NCBI RefSeq assembly: GCF_003986935.1
Contig: NZ_RJZE01000005.1
Coordinates: 276,546-340,545, forward strand
DNA: 64,000 nucleotides
DNA from: Paraburkholderia kururiensis JCM 10599 = LMG 19447
GTDB taxonomy: Bacteria > Pseudomonadota > Gammaproteobacteria > Burkholderiales > Burkholderiaceae
Reading direction: 5' to 3'
This document shows, one piece after another, positions 1-9,440 of the stretch (position 1 is its first letter; each line of letters begins with the position of its first letter). The position numbers were made by a program, and so were the translations under genes. The notes under the pieces were generated by a model, which had not been told where the DNA came from, ran no database searches, and was given only the letters and a program-made list of their open reading frames with translations.

Positions 1-630
1 GCCCAGTTCCTTCACGACCTTGCGGAATGCGATGAGCACGTCGATCTGCGTCGTGACGTCGAGCGCGGTGGTGGGCTCGTCGAGAATCACGAGTTCGGGG
101 TCGGTGATCAACGCCATCGCAGCAAGCAGCCGCTGCAACTGCCCGCCCGAAACCTGATGCGGATAGCGTTTGCCGATGTGCTCAGGGTCGGGCAGCGCGA
201 GCGCGCGAAACAGCTCGACGGCCTTGGCCTGCGCCGCGCTCTTGCTCAACGTGCCGTGAATCAGCGCGCTTTCGATCACCTGATCGAGAATCGTGCGCGC
301 CGGGTTGAACGCGGCCGCGGCACTTTGCGCGATATACGAAACCTTGCGGCCACGCAACGCAGCGAGTTGATCGGGCGACAGCGAACGCACGTCGCAGCCG
401 CCCACGCGAATCGAGCCGCCCGCAATGCGGCAGCCGCTGCGCGCGTGGCCCATCAGCGAAAGCGCGATAGTCGTCTTGCCCGAACCCGATTCGCCGATCA
501 GCGCGAGCACCTCGCCGCGCGCCACGTCGAAATCGATGCCACGCACGATGGGTGTTTCGGCGCCGCCATCGGCCGAGCCGACCACGCGCAGGCCGCGCAC
601 TTCCACCAGGTTGCCGGTGTTCGCGTTCAT
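1..630 (-). CDS. Oligopeptide/dipeptide ABC transporter ATP-binding protein, 3' end outside window
   Basis: The first 210 codons of an ABC ATPase start at the ATG at 630 and run off the left edge. Walker A reads GESGSGKTT, the signature is VSGGQLQR and Walker B is LVILDEPTTALD, so the nucleotide-binding domain is intact as far as it is visible. The gene starts 1 nt after the stop of the permease gene at 632-1567 and is the last visible gene of a substrate-binding protein, permease, permease, ATPase operon. It should power peptide import at the inner membrane. The family has both DppD-type single and GsiA-type double ATPases. Which one this is cannot be told from the visible part. Confidence 0.9.
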   Translation of the reverse strand, partial: MNANTGNLVEVRGLRVVGSADGGAETPIVRGIDFDVARGEVLALIGESGSGKTTIALSLMGHARSGCRIAGGSIRVGGCDVRSLSPDQLAALRGRKVSYIAQSAAAAFNPARTILDQVIESALIHGTLSKSAAQAKAVELFRALALPDPEHIGKRYPHQVSGGQLQRLLAAMALITDPELVILDEPTTALDVTTQIDVLIAFRKVVKELG

Positions 631-631
631 C

Positions 632-1567
632 TCAGACTCCCCCTACCGGCCGGCGCGCACGCAGGCGGTTACCCGTGCTGCCGCGCAGACCGTCGATCAG
701 CAGGTTCACGCCCACCGTGAGCAGCGCAATGGCAATGGCCGGCATCAGCACCACAGGCGCGCCATCGCCCAGGCACGCAATGTTCTCGCGCACGAGCGAG
801 CCCAGGTCCGCGTACGGCGGCTGCACGCCAAGGCCCAGGAAACTGAGGCCGCTCAGCAGCAGCACCACGAACACGAAGCGCAGCCCCAGGTCCGCGAGCA
901 TGGGGTGAATCATGTTCGGCAGGATTTCGAAGCAACAGATGTAGATCGCGTTTTCGCCGCGCACGCGCGCCACCTGTACGTACTCGAGCGAGCTGATGTT
1001 CACCGCGAGCGCGCGTGCAATGCGATAGGCGCCGGGCGTATAGCTCACGGCGGCCGTAAGAATCAGGAGCGGCAGCGACGAGCCGAACGCCGCCACCACC
1101 ATCAACGCAAACATCTTGGTGGGAATCGAGCTGACGGCGTCGAGCACGCGGCTCATCGTTTCGTCCACGGCCTTGCCCGCCACTGCAGCGAGCAACCCAA
1201 GACTCGTGCCGACGAAGGCCGCCATGGAAGCCGCCGCCAGCGCGAGCAGCACCGTGAGGCGCGTGCCGTGAATGATGCGGCTCAGCATGTCGCGGCCGAT
1301 GTAATCCGAGCCGAGCGGCAGCTTCGCGCTGAAGCCGGCGAACACGTCCGCCGACACAATGGCGCCTTCGGAATGCGGCGCGAGCCACGGGCCGACCACC
1401 GCGACGAACAGCATGAACGCCACCATCACGAGACCGATGCGTCCGCTCGTCGAAAGCCGGAGCTTGCGCCGCGCGCGGCGTGCAGGCGGTGCGGAACCCG
1501 CCGAACCGGTGGAACCACCGGCCCCGTTCGCACCGCCGGATGCGGGTTCCGGAAAGGACGAAGACAT
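632..1567 (-). CDS. Oligopeptide/dipeptide ABC transporter permease (DppC type)
   Basis: A BPD_transp_1 inner-membrane permease of 311 residues with a Ser/Pro/Gly-rich N-terminus, a first membrane segment (IGLVMVAFMLFVAVVGPWL) and the coupling-loop region typical of DppC/OppC. I chose the ATG at 1567 because AAGGAG lies 7-8 nt upstream. An ATG at 1624, which overlaps the preceding stop as ATGA and has a weaker GAGG, would add 19 residues. It pairs with the permease at 1621-2574 to form the membrane channel of the peptide importer. The family call is firm; the exact start is not. Confidence 0.88.
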   Translation of the reverse strand: MSSSFPEPASGGANGAGGSTGSAGSAPPARRARRKLRLSTSGRIGLVMVAFMLFVAVVGPWLAPHSEGAIVSADVFAGFSAKLPLGSDYIGRDMLSRIIHGTRLTVLLALAAASMAAFVGTSLGLLAAVAGKAVDETMSRVLDAVSSIPTKMFALMVVAAFGSSLPLLILTAAVSYTPGAYRIARALAVNISSLEYVQVARVRGENAIYICCFEILPNMIHPMLADLGLRFVFVVLLLSGLSFLGLGVQPPYADLGSLVRENIACLGDGAPVVLMPAIAIALLTVGVNLLIDGLRGSTGNRLRARRPVGGV

Positions 1568-1620
1568 GCTGGCGCTCCTTGTCAGCGCGACCGGCGAACG
1601 GCGCAGGAAAGTGAGGCGGT

Positions 1621-2574
1621 TCATGTGCGCAACCTCGGGTTGGACACGATCGCGCAGAGGTCCGCGAGCGTGACGAGTATCAGATACGCGAGACAGAACA
1701 GCATCGTGCACGCCTGCACGAGCGGAATGTCGCGATTGCTCACGGCATCCACCATGAGCCGCGCGAGCCCCGGATAGTTGAAGATGGTTTCCACGATGAT
1801 CACGCCGCCCAGCAGATACGACAGGCTCAGCGCCACTGCATTCGCGATAGGCCCGATCGCGTTGGGCAACGCGTGACGCAGTACGACGCGCGCGGGCCGC
1901 GCCCCTTTGAGAATCGCCATTTCCACATACGACGCGCGCAATTGCTCGACCACGGCGGCACGCGTCATGCGCGCCATCTGCGCGACGATCACGCAGCACA
2001 GCGTGATGACGGGCATCGCGTAGGCACGCAGGAACTGGTTGAACGTTTCGATCTCGCCGCCGTACGACAGCGCGGAAAGCCAGCGCAGCTTCACGGCGAA
2101 GATCAGCACCGCGAACGTGGCGATCAGGAATTCGGGCGTGGCCACCAGCGACAGCGTGCCCAGGCTCACAATGCGATCGAGCAACGTGCCCTGCTTCACG
2201 GCGGCCAGAATGCCGAGCCCGATGGCGAACGGCACGGACACCACCGTCGTGATGGCAGCCAGCGACAACGACTTCGGCAGGCGGCCCGCAATGAGTTCGC
2301 TAACGGGCATGCTCGCCGAAAGCGACGTGCCGAAGTTGCCGTGCGAGATGCCCGCGAGCCAGTGGAGATAACGCAGCCAGGCGGGCTGGTCGAGCCCGAA
2401 CTGCTGGCGCAACGCGGCCACAGTGTCGGCCGTGGCCGCCTGGCCCATCGCCTGCTGCGCCGCGTCGCCGGGCAGCAGGTTGGTGATCGTGAAAATGATG
2501 AGCGACACGATCAGCAGCATGAGCAGCGTCAGCGCGAGGCGCCGCACGATCAACGAAGCAACGGTCTGGTTCAT
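1621..2574 (-). CDS. Oligopeptide/dipeptide ABC transporter permease (DppB type)
   Basis: A 317-residue inner-membrane permease that starts with the usual DppB N-terminus (RRLALTLLMLLIVSLIIF, then TNLLPGDAA). The C-terminal half has the conserved AYPGLARL-like stretch, seen here as NYPGLARLMVDAVSNRDIPLVQ. Length and domain order match DppB/OppB/GsiC proteins. It lies between the substrate-binding protein gene (2728-4305, 153 nt upstream) and the second permease, so the gene order is the classic one for peptide importers. The transported peptide cannot be read from sequence. Confidence 0.92.
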   Translation of the reverse strand: MNQTVASLIVRRLALTLLMLLIVSLIIFTITNLLPGDAAQQAMGQAATADTVAALRQQFGLDQPAWLRYLHWLAGISHGNFGTSLSASMPVSELIAGRLPKSLSLAAITTVVSVPFAIGLGILAAVKQGTLLDRIVSLGTLSLVATPEFLIATFAVLIFAVKLRWLSALSYGGEIETFNQFLRAYAMPVITLCCVIVAQMARMTRAAVVEQLRASYVEMAILKGARPARVVLRHALPNAIGPIANAVALSLSYLLGGVIIVETIFNYPGLARLMVDAVSNRDIPLVQACTMLFCLAYLILVTLADLCAIVSNPRLRT

Positions 2575-2727
2575 GGTTCCTGCCCGGTAGAACGGCTAGA
2601 CGCCCAACAGCACGGTTGCGATGACGCCAGCCGCGCGTGCCACCGCGCAGCCGGCCTGTCGTATGGGCCCCCACAACGTCGGGAGCACGGCGCGCGCCGC
2701 ATCAACGCGCGCCTGCGCCCGCGAGCA

Positions 2728-4305
2728 TCAGGCTTCCCACCACACGTGCTCGGCAAACGAGAAGCCCATCATCGCCCCGGTCGGGATGGAACCCAAGCCC
2801 TTCAGGCGCTTGTCGTAGCCATCCAGCAGGCTAAGGAAGGTGGGAATGCCGATGCCGCCTTCCTTGCTCACGAGCACCTGCATGTCGGCGTACATCTGCT
2901 TGCGCTTGGCGTCGTCGGTTTCGGCGCGCGCGGCGAGCAGTAGTTGATCGAACTTCGGGTTCTTCCACCCGGACTCGTTCCACGGCGCATCGGACTTGAA
3001 GAACTGCGTGAAGAGCACGTCGGCGCTGGGACGCGGATTGATGCTGCCGAAGCCGAGCGGATGCTTCATCCAGTGGTTCGACCAGTAACCGTCCGCGGGC
3101 ACGCGGTTCACCTGCAGGTTCATGCCGATCTTCTGCGCGCTTTGTTGCATGAGCACGGCCATTTCGATCGAACCGTTGGCGTCCGAGGTGGCGAAGACGG
3201 GCGGAATCGCCGCGCCGATGGCGCCTGCCTTTTGCAGGTGGAACTTGGCGCGGTCCAGATCGTAGGGACGCTGCGGCAAGCCCGCGAAGTAGTAGCGGTG
3301 TCCAGGCGGAATCGGCTGGTCGTTGCCTACCACGGCAAAGCCGCGAAACACGGCCGTGCGGATCTGATCGCGATCGAACAGATACTTCATGCCTTCCACG
3401 AAGTCCGGGTTGCCGGTGAGCGGGTTGTCGCGCCGCATGATGAGGTCGGTGTAGAGGCCCGACTTCGTTTCCTGAATCGCGTAGCCCGGCGTGGACGCAA
3501 TGCGTTGTGTGGCACGCGGATCGACGCCGTTGATCAGATGCACGTCGCCCGAGAGCAGCGCGTTCGCGCGGGCCGCGTCGTCGGAAATGCCGATCAGTTC
3601 CACCTCGTCGAGATAGGGCTTGCCCTGGCGCCAGTAGTTGTCGTTACGCACGCCCACCGTGGTGACGCCGGGTTTGAAGGTCTTGAGCTTGTAGGGGCCG
3701 GTGCCCACTGCGGTGGAGAAATCCGTCGTACCGTCGCGGATGATGACGAGCTGCGGCGTGGCGAGAATAACGGGCAGATCGGCATTCGGCTGCGTGAGCG
3801 TGATGGTCACTTCGTTCGGGCCGGTGGCCTTCACGTCGGCGAACTGGTCGGCCAGCGACTTCACCTTCGACGCCGTGGCCGGGTTCTTGTGGCGCAGCAG
3901 CGAGTACGTCACGTCGGCGGGCGTGAGCGGCTTGCCGTCGTGAAAGGTCACGCCCTTGCGCAGCTTCAAGACCCACGTCTTCGCGTCCGTCGTGTCCAGC
4001 GACTCGGCTAGCGCGGGCTGCGGCGTGAGGCTCGGGTCGAACTGCGTGAGCCCGCTGTAGATCATGAAAAAGCGGATGTAGTCCGAGCCCGAGGAGCCCT
4101 TCGCAGGATCGAGCGTATCGGATGTGGATATCGACTCGTAAGCCGCGCGTACCTTGCCGCCGCGTTTGGGCGCATCGGCCGCGAAGGCGCTTTTCGCTCC
4201 CGCGAGCAGGCCTCCCGCGCCCGAGGCCAGCATGCCGCCCAGAGCCAATACACGCATCATGTCGCGGCGGCTGAAACCACCCTGTTTGATTTCATCGTCG
4301 TTCAT
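2728..4305 (-). CDS. Peptide ABC transporter substrate-binding protein (SBP family 5), Tat-type signal
   Basis: A periplasmic solute-binding protein of 525 residues. The ATG at 4305 follows a GAGGAG Shine-Dalgarno and gives an N-terminus with FSRRDMMRV followed by a hydrophobic Ala/Gly stretch ending AKSAFAADA. This is a twin-arginine signal peptide, seen in many family-5 binding proteins of this group. The body has the SBP_bac_5 hallmarks, including an LRKGVTFHDGKPLTPADV segment. It is the first gene of the peptide-import operon and sets its specificity. The ligand (dipeptide, oligopeptide, glutathione or other) cannot be inferred. Confidence 0.92.
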   Translation of the reverse strand: MNDDEIKQGGFSRRDMMRVLALGGMLASGAGGLLAGAKSAFAADAPKRGGKVRAAYESISTSDTLDPAKGSSGSDYIRFFMIYSGLTQFDPSLTPQPALAESLDTTDAKTWVLKLRKGVTFHDGKPLTPADVTYSLLRHKNPATASKVKSLADQFADVKATGPNEVTITLTQPNADLPVILATPQLVIIRDGTTDFSTAVGTGPYKLKTFKPGVTTVGVRNDNYWRQGKPYLDEVELIGISDDAARANALLSGDVHLINGVDPRATQRIASTPGYAIQETKSGLYTDLIMRRDNPLTGNPDFVEGMKYLFDRDQIRTAVFRGFAVVGNDQPIPPGHRYYFAGLPQRPYDLDRAKFHLQKAGAIGAAIPPVFATSDANGSIEMAVLMQQSAQKIGMNLQVNRVPADGYWSNHWMKHPLGFGSINPRPSADVLFTQFFKSDAPWNESGWKNPKFDQLLLAARAETDDAKRKQMYADMQVLVSKEGGIGIPTFLSLLDGYDKRLKGLGSIPTGAMMGFSFAEHVWWEA

Positions 4306-4869
4306 GGAACCTGCTCCTCGGACAAAGGGAAAGTGACCGCAGTGTTTTATGCTGCCGCTCCTGGTATCGCTCGCCGCGCCTTTTGCTGGTCGCCTGCAAG
4401 GTCTCCTGCGCCCGCCGGGGTCCGCCCCTGCCCTGTCTGGCAAAGCTCACCGCCCGCGTGCTGATTGAATTTAAGCATCGCCAAATTAATGGAATGTCCT
4501 GATTCGCGAAGGCGCGCAATCGAAAGTCGCCGTTTTGATAGGCTCTCGCAGCAGGAATTGCTATGGCCGCCGCAGTGCCCTCTGCACGGGGGCCGGAGGT
4601 TGGGGTTACACCTTAGAGCGCGCGGTCTGCCCGGGCAATGCGTGACGTGCGGCAATGATTTGCAAGGATTTCGTCCCGCCGCGTGGTTGCACGTGCGGAC
4701 AAACCCCCAAAATGCTCAAGCCGGACGGCCCTGTTGCCGTTTACGGGAGTAGCAGCACGCGGCTTCGCGGGGCACGGGCTTCCAGATCCGTGCCGCAGGC
4801 AGCAGCCGCAAGGAGACTGCACTCACATTGCTACATTGAAGTCGTTTCTGAATACGTCAGCGGGACATC
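4306..4869. other. Intergenic region, divergent promoters
   Basis: About 560 nt between the minus-strand peptide-transport operon and the plus-strand GGDEF-EAL gene. It must hold both promoters. A less GC-rich patch lies around 4465-4500. No convincing small gene, RNA or repeat was seen. Confidence 0.6.
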
Positions 4870-6888
4870 ATGACAAGTCGCCCGGTTCATCGCGCATGGA
4901 TACTCCGCTGCAGACGCGCCGTCGAAAGATGCGCGAGGCTGTTCGCGGTTCCGGCGGAGAATCCCGAGCTCATCCGCTCGCAATCCGCTGCGCTTTCCAC
5001 GCAGATTCCTCTGCTGTATTTCATCCTCGTCACCAACAGCGTGGCGCTTGCACTCACGCATCTGCACTCGGCGCCCATGTGGATGACCGTCTGGGCGCCC
5101 GGCGCCTTGTGCGGCTTCTGCATCGTGCGGCTCTTCTGGTGGCGGCGCATTCGCAACGTCGAAGTGGATACAGCCACGCACCTGAGGCGGCTGCGGCTCA
5201 CGCTGCGCCTCGTGCCCGTGCTCGGCGTGCTGTTCACGGCCTGGGGTTTTAACCTCTACCAGTACGGCGACGCCTATGCCCAGGCGCACGTGGCGTTCTA
5301 CATGGCGATCACCGTGATCGGCTGCATTTTTTGCCTGATGCACCTGCGCGGCGCGGCGCTCATGCTGGCCGCCATCGTGATCCTGCCGTTCGCGGTGTTC
5401 TTCTCGCTCACGGGCAACCTGGTATTCATGCTGATGGCGGCGAACCTGCTGCTCGTATGGGTCGCGATGATCTTCGTGCTGCTCGTGCACTACCGCGACT
5501 TTGCGCGGCTCGTGGAATCCACCGTGACGCTCAGGTTGCGCCAGGCCGAAACGCAACGCTTGAGCGACGAGAATTTCCGGCTCGCGAATCTCGATTCGCT
5601 CACGGGCCTGCCGAACCGGCGCGCGTTCCTCGCGCACATCGACAGCATGGCGTCAGCGGCGGACAGCAACAGCGCGATCCGGCCGAAAGGCGCGAGCCCT
5701 ATCGTGATCGGGCTCATCGATCTGGACGACTTCAAGCTCGTCAACGACGCCTACGGCCACAGCACCGGCGACCGCGTGCTCGCCGAAGTGGGCCGCCGCC
5801 TGCTGGACTTCAGCACGAACCCCGTGTTTTTCGCGCGGCTGGGCGGCGACGAATTCGGCATGCTGCTGCGCGAAAACCTCTCTACAGACGAATTGATGGC
5901 CCGCGGCCGCGTGCTCTGCCGGCTGCTTCAACAGCCGTACGAATTGGGCGACCTCACGCTGCGGCTCACGGCATCGGTGGGTTTTGCGGCGTCGGACGGC
6001 CCGGTGGAGCGCCCCGAACTGCTCTTCGAGCAAGCCGACCACGCGCTCTACTACGCCAAGCAGAACGCGCGGGGCGAACCGGTCATCTTCTCGCACACGC
6101 ATGAAAGCGAGCGGCGGCGCATGGGGCTCATCGAACAGGCGCTCGCACATGCGGACCTCGAGCACGAGCTAACGGTCGCGTTCCAGCCTATCGTCGAATT
6201 GCCGAACCACCGTATTCTGGGTTTCGAGGCGCTGGCGCGCTGGACGCATGAGCGGTTAGGCGAGGTGCCGCCTGCCGAATTCATCGCGTGTGCGGAGCGC
6301 TCCAACCGCATCCTGGTGGTGAGCGAAGTGCTGCTGAAAAAGGCGCTGGCCGAGGCGCGGCGTTGGCCCGACGACACGTGGGTGTCGTTCAACCTTTCGG
6401 CGCGCGACATCGGCTCGCCCGAAGCGACGCAACGCATCGCCGACATCGTGCTCGCGAGCGGCGTGCCGCCTCATCGCATCGAGATGGAGATCACCGAAAC
6501 GGCGCTGGTGAGCGACTTCGATCTGGCAAGCGAATCGCTGCGGCTGCTCAAGCAACTGGGCGTGCGCATTGCACTCGACGACTTCGGCACCGGCTTTTCA
6601 AGCCTCACCTACGTGCACCGGCTGCCGCTCGACAAGATCAAGATCGACCGCAGCTTCGTGAGCGACATCGTGCACAACGCGACGGGGCAAAGCGTGGTGA
6701 AGTCCATCGTGGATCTGTGCCGCAACCTCGATCTGGACTGCGTGGTGGAAGGCGCCGAAGACGAGGAGCAGGTGCGCATTCTGCACGAGCTGGGGTGCCG
6801 CAAGATGCAGGGCTATCTGTTCGGCAAGCCGATGGCGGGTGACGCGGCCTGTGCGCTGCTCAGCCGGGAAACGATTCAGGCGGCTTGA
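4870..6888 (+). CDS. Membrane-anchored GGDEF-EAL cyclic-di-GMP protein
   Basis: 672 residues. Residues about 45-215 form several membrane helices (an MASE-like sensor region of unknown ligand). Then comes a GGDEF domain with LTGLPNRRAFL and an intact GGDEF motif at residues 325-329. The EAL domain has FEAL at 452-455 plus the conserved FNLS, EITE, LDDFGTG, KIKID and VEGAE blocks. Both domains keep their signature residues, so it may make and/or break c-di-GMP. Such tandem proteins often show one net activity, which the sequence does not settle. It is a single-gene unit. The ATG at 4870 has only a weak Shine-Dalgarno. Confidence 0.93.
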   Translation: MTSRPVHRAWILRCRRAVERCARLFAVPAENPELIRSQSAALSTQIPLLYFILVTNSVALALTHLHSAPMWMTVWAPGALCGFCIVRLFWWRRIRNVEVDTATHLRRLRLTLRLVPVLGVLFTAWGFNLYQYGDAYAQAHVAFYMAITVIGCIFCLMHLRGAALMLAAIVILPFAVFFSLTGNLVFMLMAANLLLVWVAMIFVLLVHYRDFARLVESTVTLRLRQAETQRLSDENFRLANLDSLTGLPNRRAFLAHIDSMASAADSNSAIRPKGASPIVIGLIDLDDFKLVNDAYGHSTGDRVLAEVGRRLLDFSTNPVFFARLGGDEFGMLLRENLSTDELMARGRVLCRLLQQPYELGDLTLRLTASVGFAASDGPVERPELLFEQADHALYYAKQNARGEPVIFSHTHESERRRMGLIEQALAHADLEHELTVAFQPIVELPNHRILGFEALARWTHERLGEVPPAEFIACAERSNRILVVSEVLLKKALAEARRWPDDTWVSFNLSARDIGSPEATQRIADIVLASGVPPHRIEMEITETALVSDFDLASESLRLLKQLGVRIALDDFGTGFSSLTYVHRLPLDKIKIDRSFVSDIVHNATGQSVVKSIVDLCRNLDLDCVVEGAEDEEQVRILHELGCRKMQGYLFGKPMAGDAACALLSRETIQAA

Positions 6889-6967
6889 GTTGCCGGCGGT
6901 GTGAATGGCGGGCGGCAGGCGCGGAAGGCCAACGCGGCCGACCGCACGGCTCGCACCCTTTAGCGAT

Positions 6968-7738
6968 TCAAAGCACGTTCAGCATCGCCAGCGCCGTTTC
7001 CTGCATGTGCGGCAGCACGCGCTTGAGCGACGCGTCCGCCGTCTCGTCGCCCATCGGCATGTTGGTGCTCAGTGCCGCCACCACCTGGCCGTGCCGGTTT
7101 TTCAGCGGAATGGCGATGCCTCTTACCCCCACCTGCAATTGCTGCTCGATGATCGCGTAGCCCTTCGCGCGGGCGCGCCGAATGCTGGTCAACAGCTTCG
7201 CGGGGTCCGTAATGGTGTGCGGCGTGAAGGGGTGCAGCGGGGTCGAGTTGAGCCAGTCCACCACGGCGTGCTCGTCCGGCTCGAATGCGAGCAGCACGAC
7301 GCCGGGCGACGTGAGCGGCGCCGGCACGCGCGCACCGAGCACGAAGCCCGTGGTCATCACGCGCGACGGGCTGTTGCGCGCAATGAACACGAGTTCCCAT
7401 TCATCGAGCACGCTGATGTACACGCCCTCGCCAATCGCCGCGCTCAATTGCTGCAGATACGGCTGCACCATGCGCGGCAGGCGCGCCGAATCGAAATACG
7501 ACCAGCCGACGCGCAGCACGCGCGGCGTGAGTCCGAAGAGCTTGCCGTCCGTGTAGAGATACCCGAGATGCTCGAGCGTGAGCAGATAGCGGCGAGCGGC
7601 GGTGCGGGTCAAGCCCGTGCGCTCCGCGGCCTGGGTGGGCGTCATGCGGGGATGGGAGTCGTCGAAGGCTTCCAGGATCGCGAGGCCCTTTTCGAGCCCT
7701 GCGATCCAGTCGCGCCTTGCCAGCGGTGTCTTGCTCAT
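6968..7738 (-). CDS. IclR-family transcriptional regulator (PcaR/PobR-like)
   Basis: 256 residues. The N-terminal winged helix-turn-helix covers about residues 12-70 (GLEKGLAILEAF, then TPTQAAERTGLTRTAARRY). The C-terminal IclR effector domain contains YISVLDEWELVFIAR and GVRGIAIPLKNRHG. It resembles the PcaR/PcaU/PobR branch that governs aromatic-acid catabolism, but no catabolic gene adjoins it. Its upstream neighbour on the same strand is an MHS-type transporter, which is the most likely target. The effector is unknown. Confidence 0.92.
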   Translation of the reverse strand: MSKTPLARRDWIAGLEKGLAILEAFDDSHPRMTPTQAAERTGLTRTAARRYLLTLEHLGYLYTDGKLFGLTPRVLRVGWSYFDSARLPRMVQPYLQQLSAAIGEGVYISVLDEWELVFIARNSPSRVMTTGFVLGARVPAPLTSPGVVLLAFEPDEHAVVDWLNSTPLHPFTPHTITDPAKLLTSIRRARAKGYAIIEQQLQVGVRGIAIPLKNRHGQVVAALSTNMPMGDETADASLKRVLPHMQETALAMLNVL

Positions 7739-7809
7739 GGGTGTAGCGACCGTTGTCGTTCGATCGTTGCGCGCGCGGCTGGCGAGCCGCGGCGCAATGT
7801 GTTGCGGAT

Positions 7810-7842
7810 CAGGCTTTTTTCAGGCCTTTTTCAGGCCTTTTT
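7810..7842. repeat. Three tandem 11-bp units at the 3' end of the MHS transporter gene
   Basis: Three consecutive 11-nt units read CAGGCTTTTTT (7810-7820), CAGGCCTTTTT (7821-7831) and CAGGCCTTTTT (7832-7842). The transporter stop codon (7831-7833, minus strand) lies inside the array. Each CAGGCC unit contains the self-complementary AGGCCT, so neighbouring units can pair. A change in unit number would leave the stop codon in place. Confidence 0.85.
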
Positions 7843-9135
7843 CATGAAGGCGGCGACGATCAGCGAAATCGCGCAGCCGGCACAGAGATACGCGGCCACG
7901 AGGTGCCACGAGCCACCGGCAAAGCTGACGAGCGCCACCGCGATGAACGGCGTGAAGCCGCCGCCCACCACGCTCGCGAACTGGTAGCCCACGCCCGCGC
8001 CGCTGTAGCGGTACTCGGCGCCGAACAGTTCGGTGAAGAGCGGCTGCTGGACGCTTACCACCATGTCGTGCGCCATGTTGGCGAGCAGCACGGCGAAGAC
8101 GGTGATCCAGACCACCGAGCGCGCCTCCATGGCCAGAAAGAACGGCACGGCGCACGCAAGGCCGATCAGCGCGCCGATCATGTAGATGCGGCGCAGGCCG
8201 AAGCGGTCGGCCAGCCACGCAAAGCACGGAATCGTTACGCAGCTCACGGCGCCCACGAGCAGGCTCACATTGAGGAAGAACTCGCGCGGCATGCCGAGGT
8301 TCGTCGTGGAGTAGCTGAGGGCGAACGCCGTCACGATGTACATGGAGAACAGCTCGGCCAGACGCAGCGCAACGATCAGCAAAAACGCCTTCGGATGCCG
8401 GGTCAGCGCCTCGATCACGGGCATGCGCAGCTTGCGGTGACCCTTCTCGACCTTTTCCACGAACTCGTGCGACTCCGCCATGCTGGAGCGCACCCACAGA
8501 CCGATCAGCACGAGCACCACGCTAAACACGAACGGCAGGCGCCAGCCCCACGACTTGAACGCGGCGTTGTCGAGCAGATGACTGAGCAGCGAGACGAGCC
8601 CCGTGGCCAGCACGAGCCCCACGCCATAGCCCACCTGCACGCCGCTGCTGTAGAACGCCTTCTTCTTCGCGGGCGCGGATTCCACGGCCATCAGCGCAGC
8701 CCCGCCCCACTCGCCGCCCACCGCGAAGCCCTGAATGGCGCGCAGCGTCACGAGCAACACGGGCGCCCACCAGCCGATGCTCGCGAAGGTGGGCAAGAAG
8801 CCGATCAACATGGTGGAGAGGCCCATCATCATGACCGTGAGCACGAGCATGCGCTTGCGGCCGAGGCGGTCGCCGAAGTGGCCGAATACGATGCCGCCGA
8901 GCGGCCGGAACAGGAAGCCGACGCCGAACGTCGCGAATGCGGCGAGCGTGCCCATCGTGGGGCTCACGTTCGGAAAGAAGGCGCTGTTGAACACGAGCGC
9001 CGCGACGATGCCGTACAACAGGAAGTCGTACCAGTCCACCACCGCGCCGACGAAGCTGCCGAGCGCCGCCCGCCGGGCTTCGCTGCGCGTGTTGTCCCCG
9101 TACGCGAGGCGCGATGAATCGACGGCTGAATGCAT
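7831..9135 (-). CDS. MFS transporter, metabolite:H+ symporter (MHS/ShiA-like)
   Basis: 434 residues with 12 predicted membrane segments. The ATG at 9135 follows CAGGAGA. Family marks are VVDWYDFLLYG in helix 1, LFRPLGGIVFGHFGDRLGRK in the loop 2-3 region, and IQGFAVGGEWGGA in helix 4. This pattern belongs to the MHS group, which takes up organic acids such as shikimate, citrate, proline/betaine or alpha-ketoglutarate by proton symport. The IclR gene follows 92 nt downstream on the same strand. Which acid is carried cannot be told. Confidence 0.92.
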   Translation of the reverse strand: MHSAVDSSRLAYGDNTRSEARRAALGSFVGAVVDWYDFLLYGIVAALVFNSAFFPNVSPTMGTLAAFATFGVGFLFRPLGGIVFGHFGDRLGRKRMLVLTVMMMGLSTMLIGFLPTFASIGWWAPVLLVTLRAIQGFAVGGEWGGAALMAVESAPAKKKAFYSSGVQVGYGVGLVLATGLVSLLSHLLDNAAFKSWGWRLPFVFSVVLVLIGLWVRSSMAESHEFVEKVEKGHRKLRMPVIEALTRHPKAFLLIVALRLAELFSMYIVTAFALSYSTTNLGMPREFFLNVSLLVGAVSCVTIPCFAWLADRFGLRRIYMIGALIGLACAVPFFLAMEARSVVWITVFAVLLANMAHDMVVSVQQPLFTELFGAEYRYSGAGVGYQFASVVGGGFTPFIAVALVSFAGGSWHLVAAYLCAGCAISLIVAAFMKKA

Positions 9136-9440
9136 GATGTGTCTCCTGAACTTTCTATCTGGATATGTCTTCGGCGCGGCGGCGAGCGTTGCGCGGATCG
9201 CCGCCGCCATGCGCGCCACGGTGATATCGTCCGTGGCTTGCAGGATAGTGGCGGCAGCCGCACGAGAGCAATCGGGCCCGAAATGTCGACGTTCGATAAT
9301 CGCACGCTCGCGTGCAATAGTCGAACGCTCCTCGGGTTAGCACCAGGCGCCGTCGCGCGTCGAAAAGGCAACGGCGCTCTGCTTGCGCCGCCCGTGTCCT
9401 GTCGGGATGCATCGGTCAACGAAAGGTAAGTGCAAAAGTC
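9136..9440. other. Intergenic region between divergent MHS transporter and methyltransferase genes
   Basis: 305 nt carrying the promoters of two divergent genes. No gene, clear terminator or strong operator was recognised. Confidence 0.55.
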
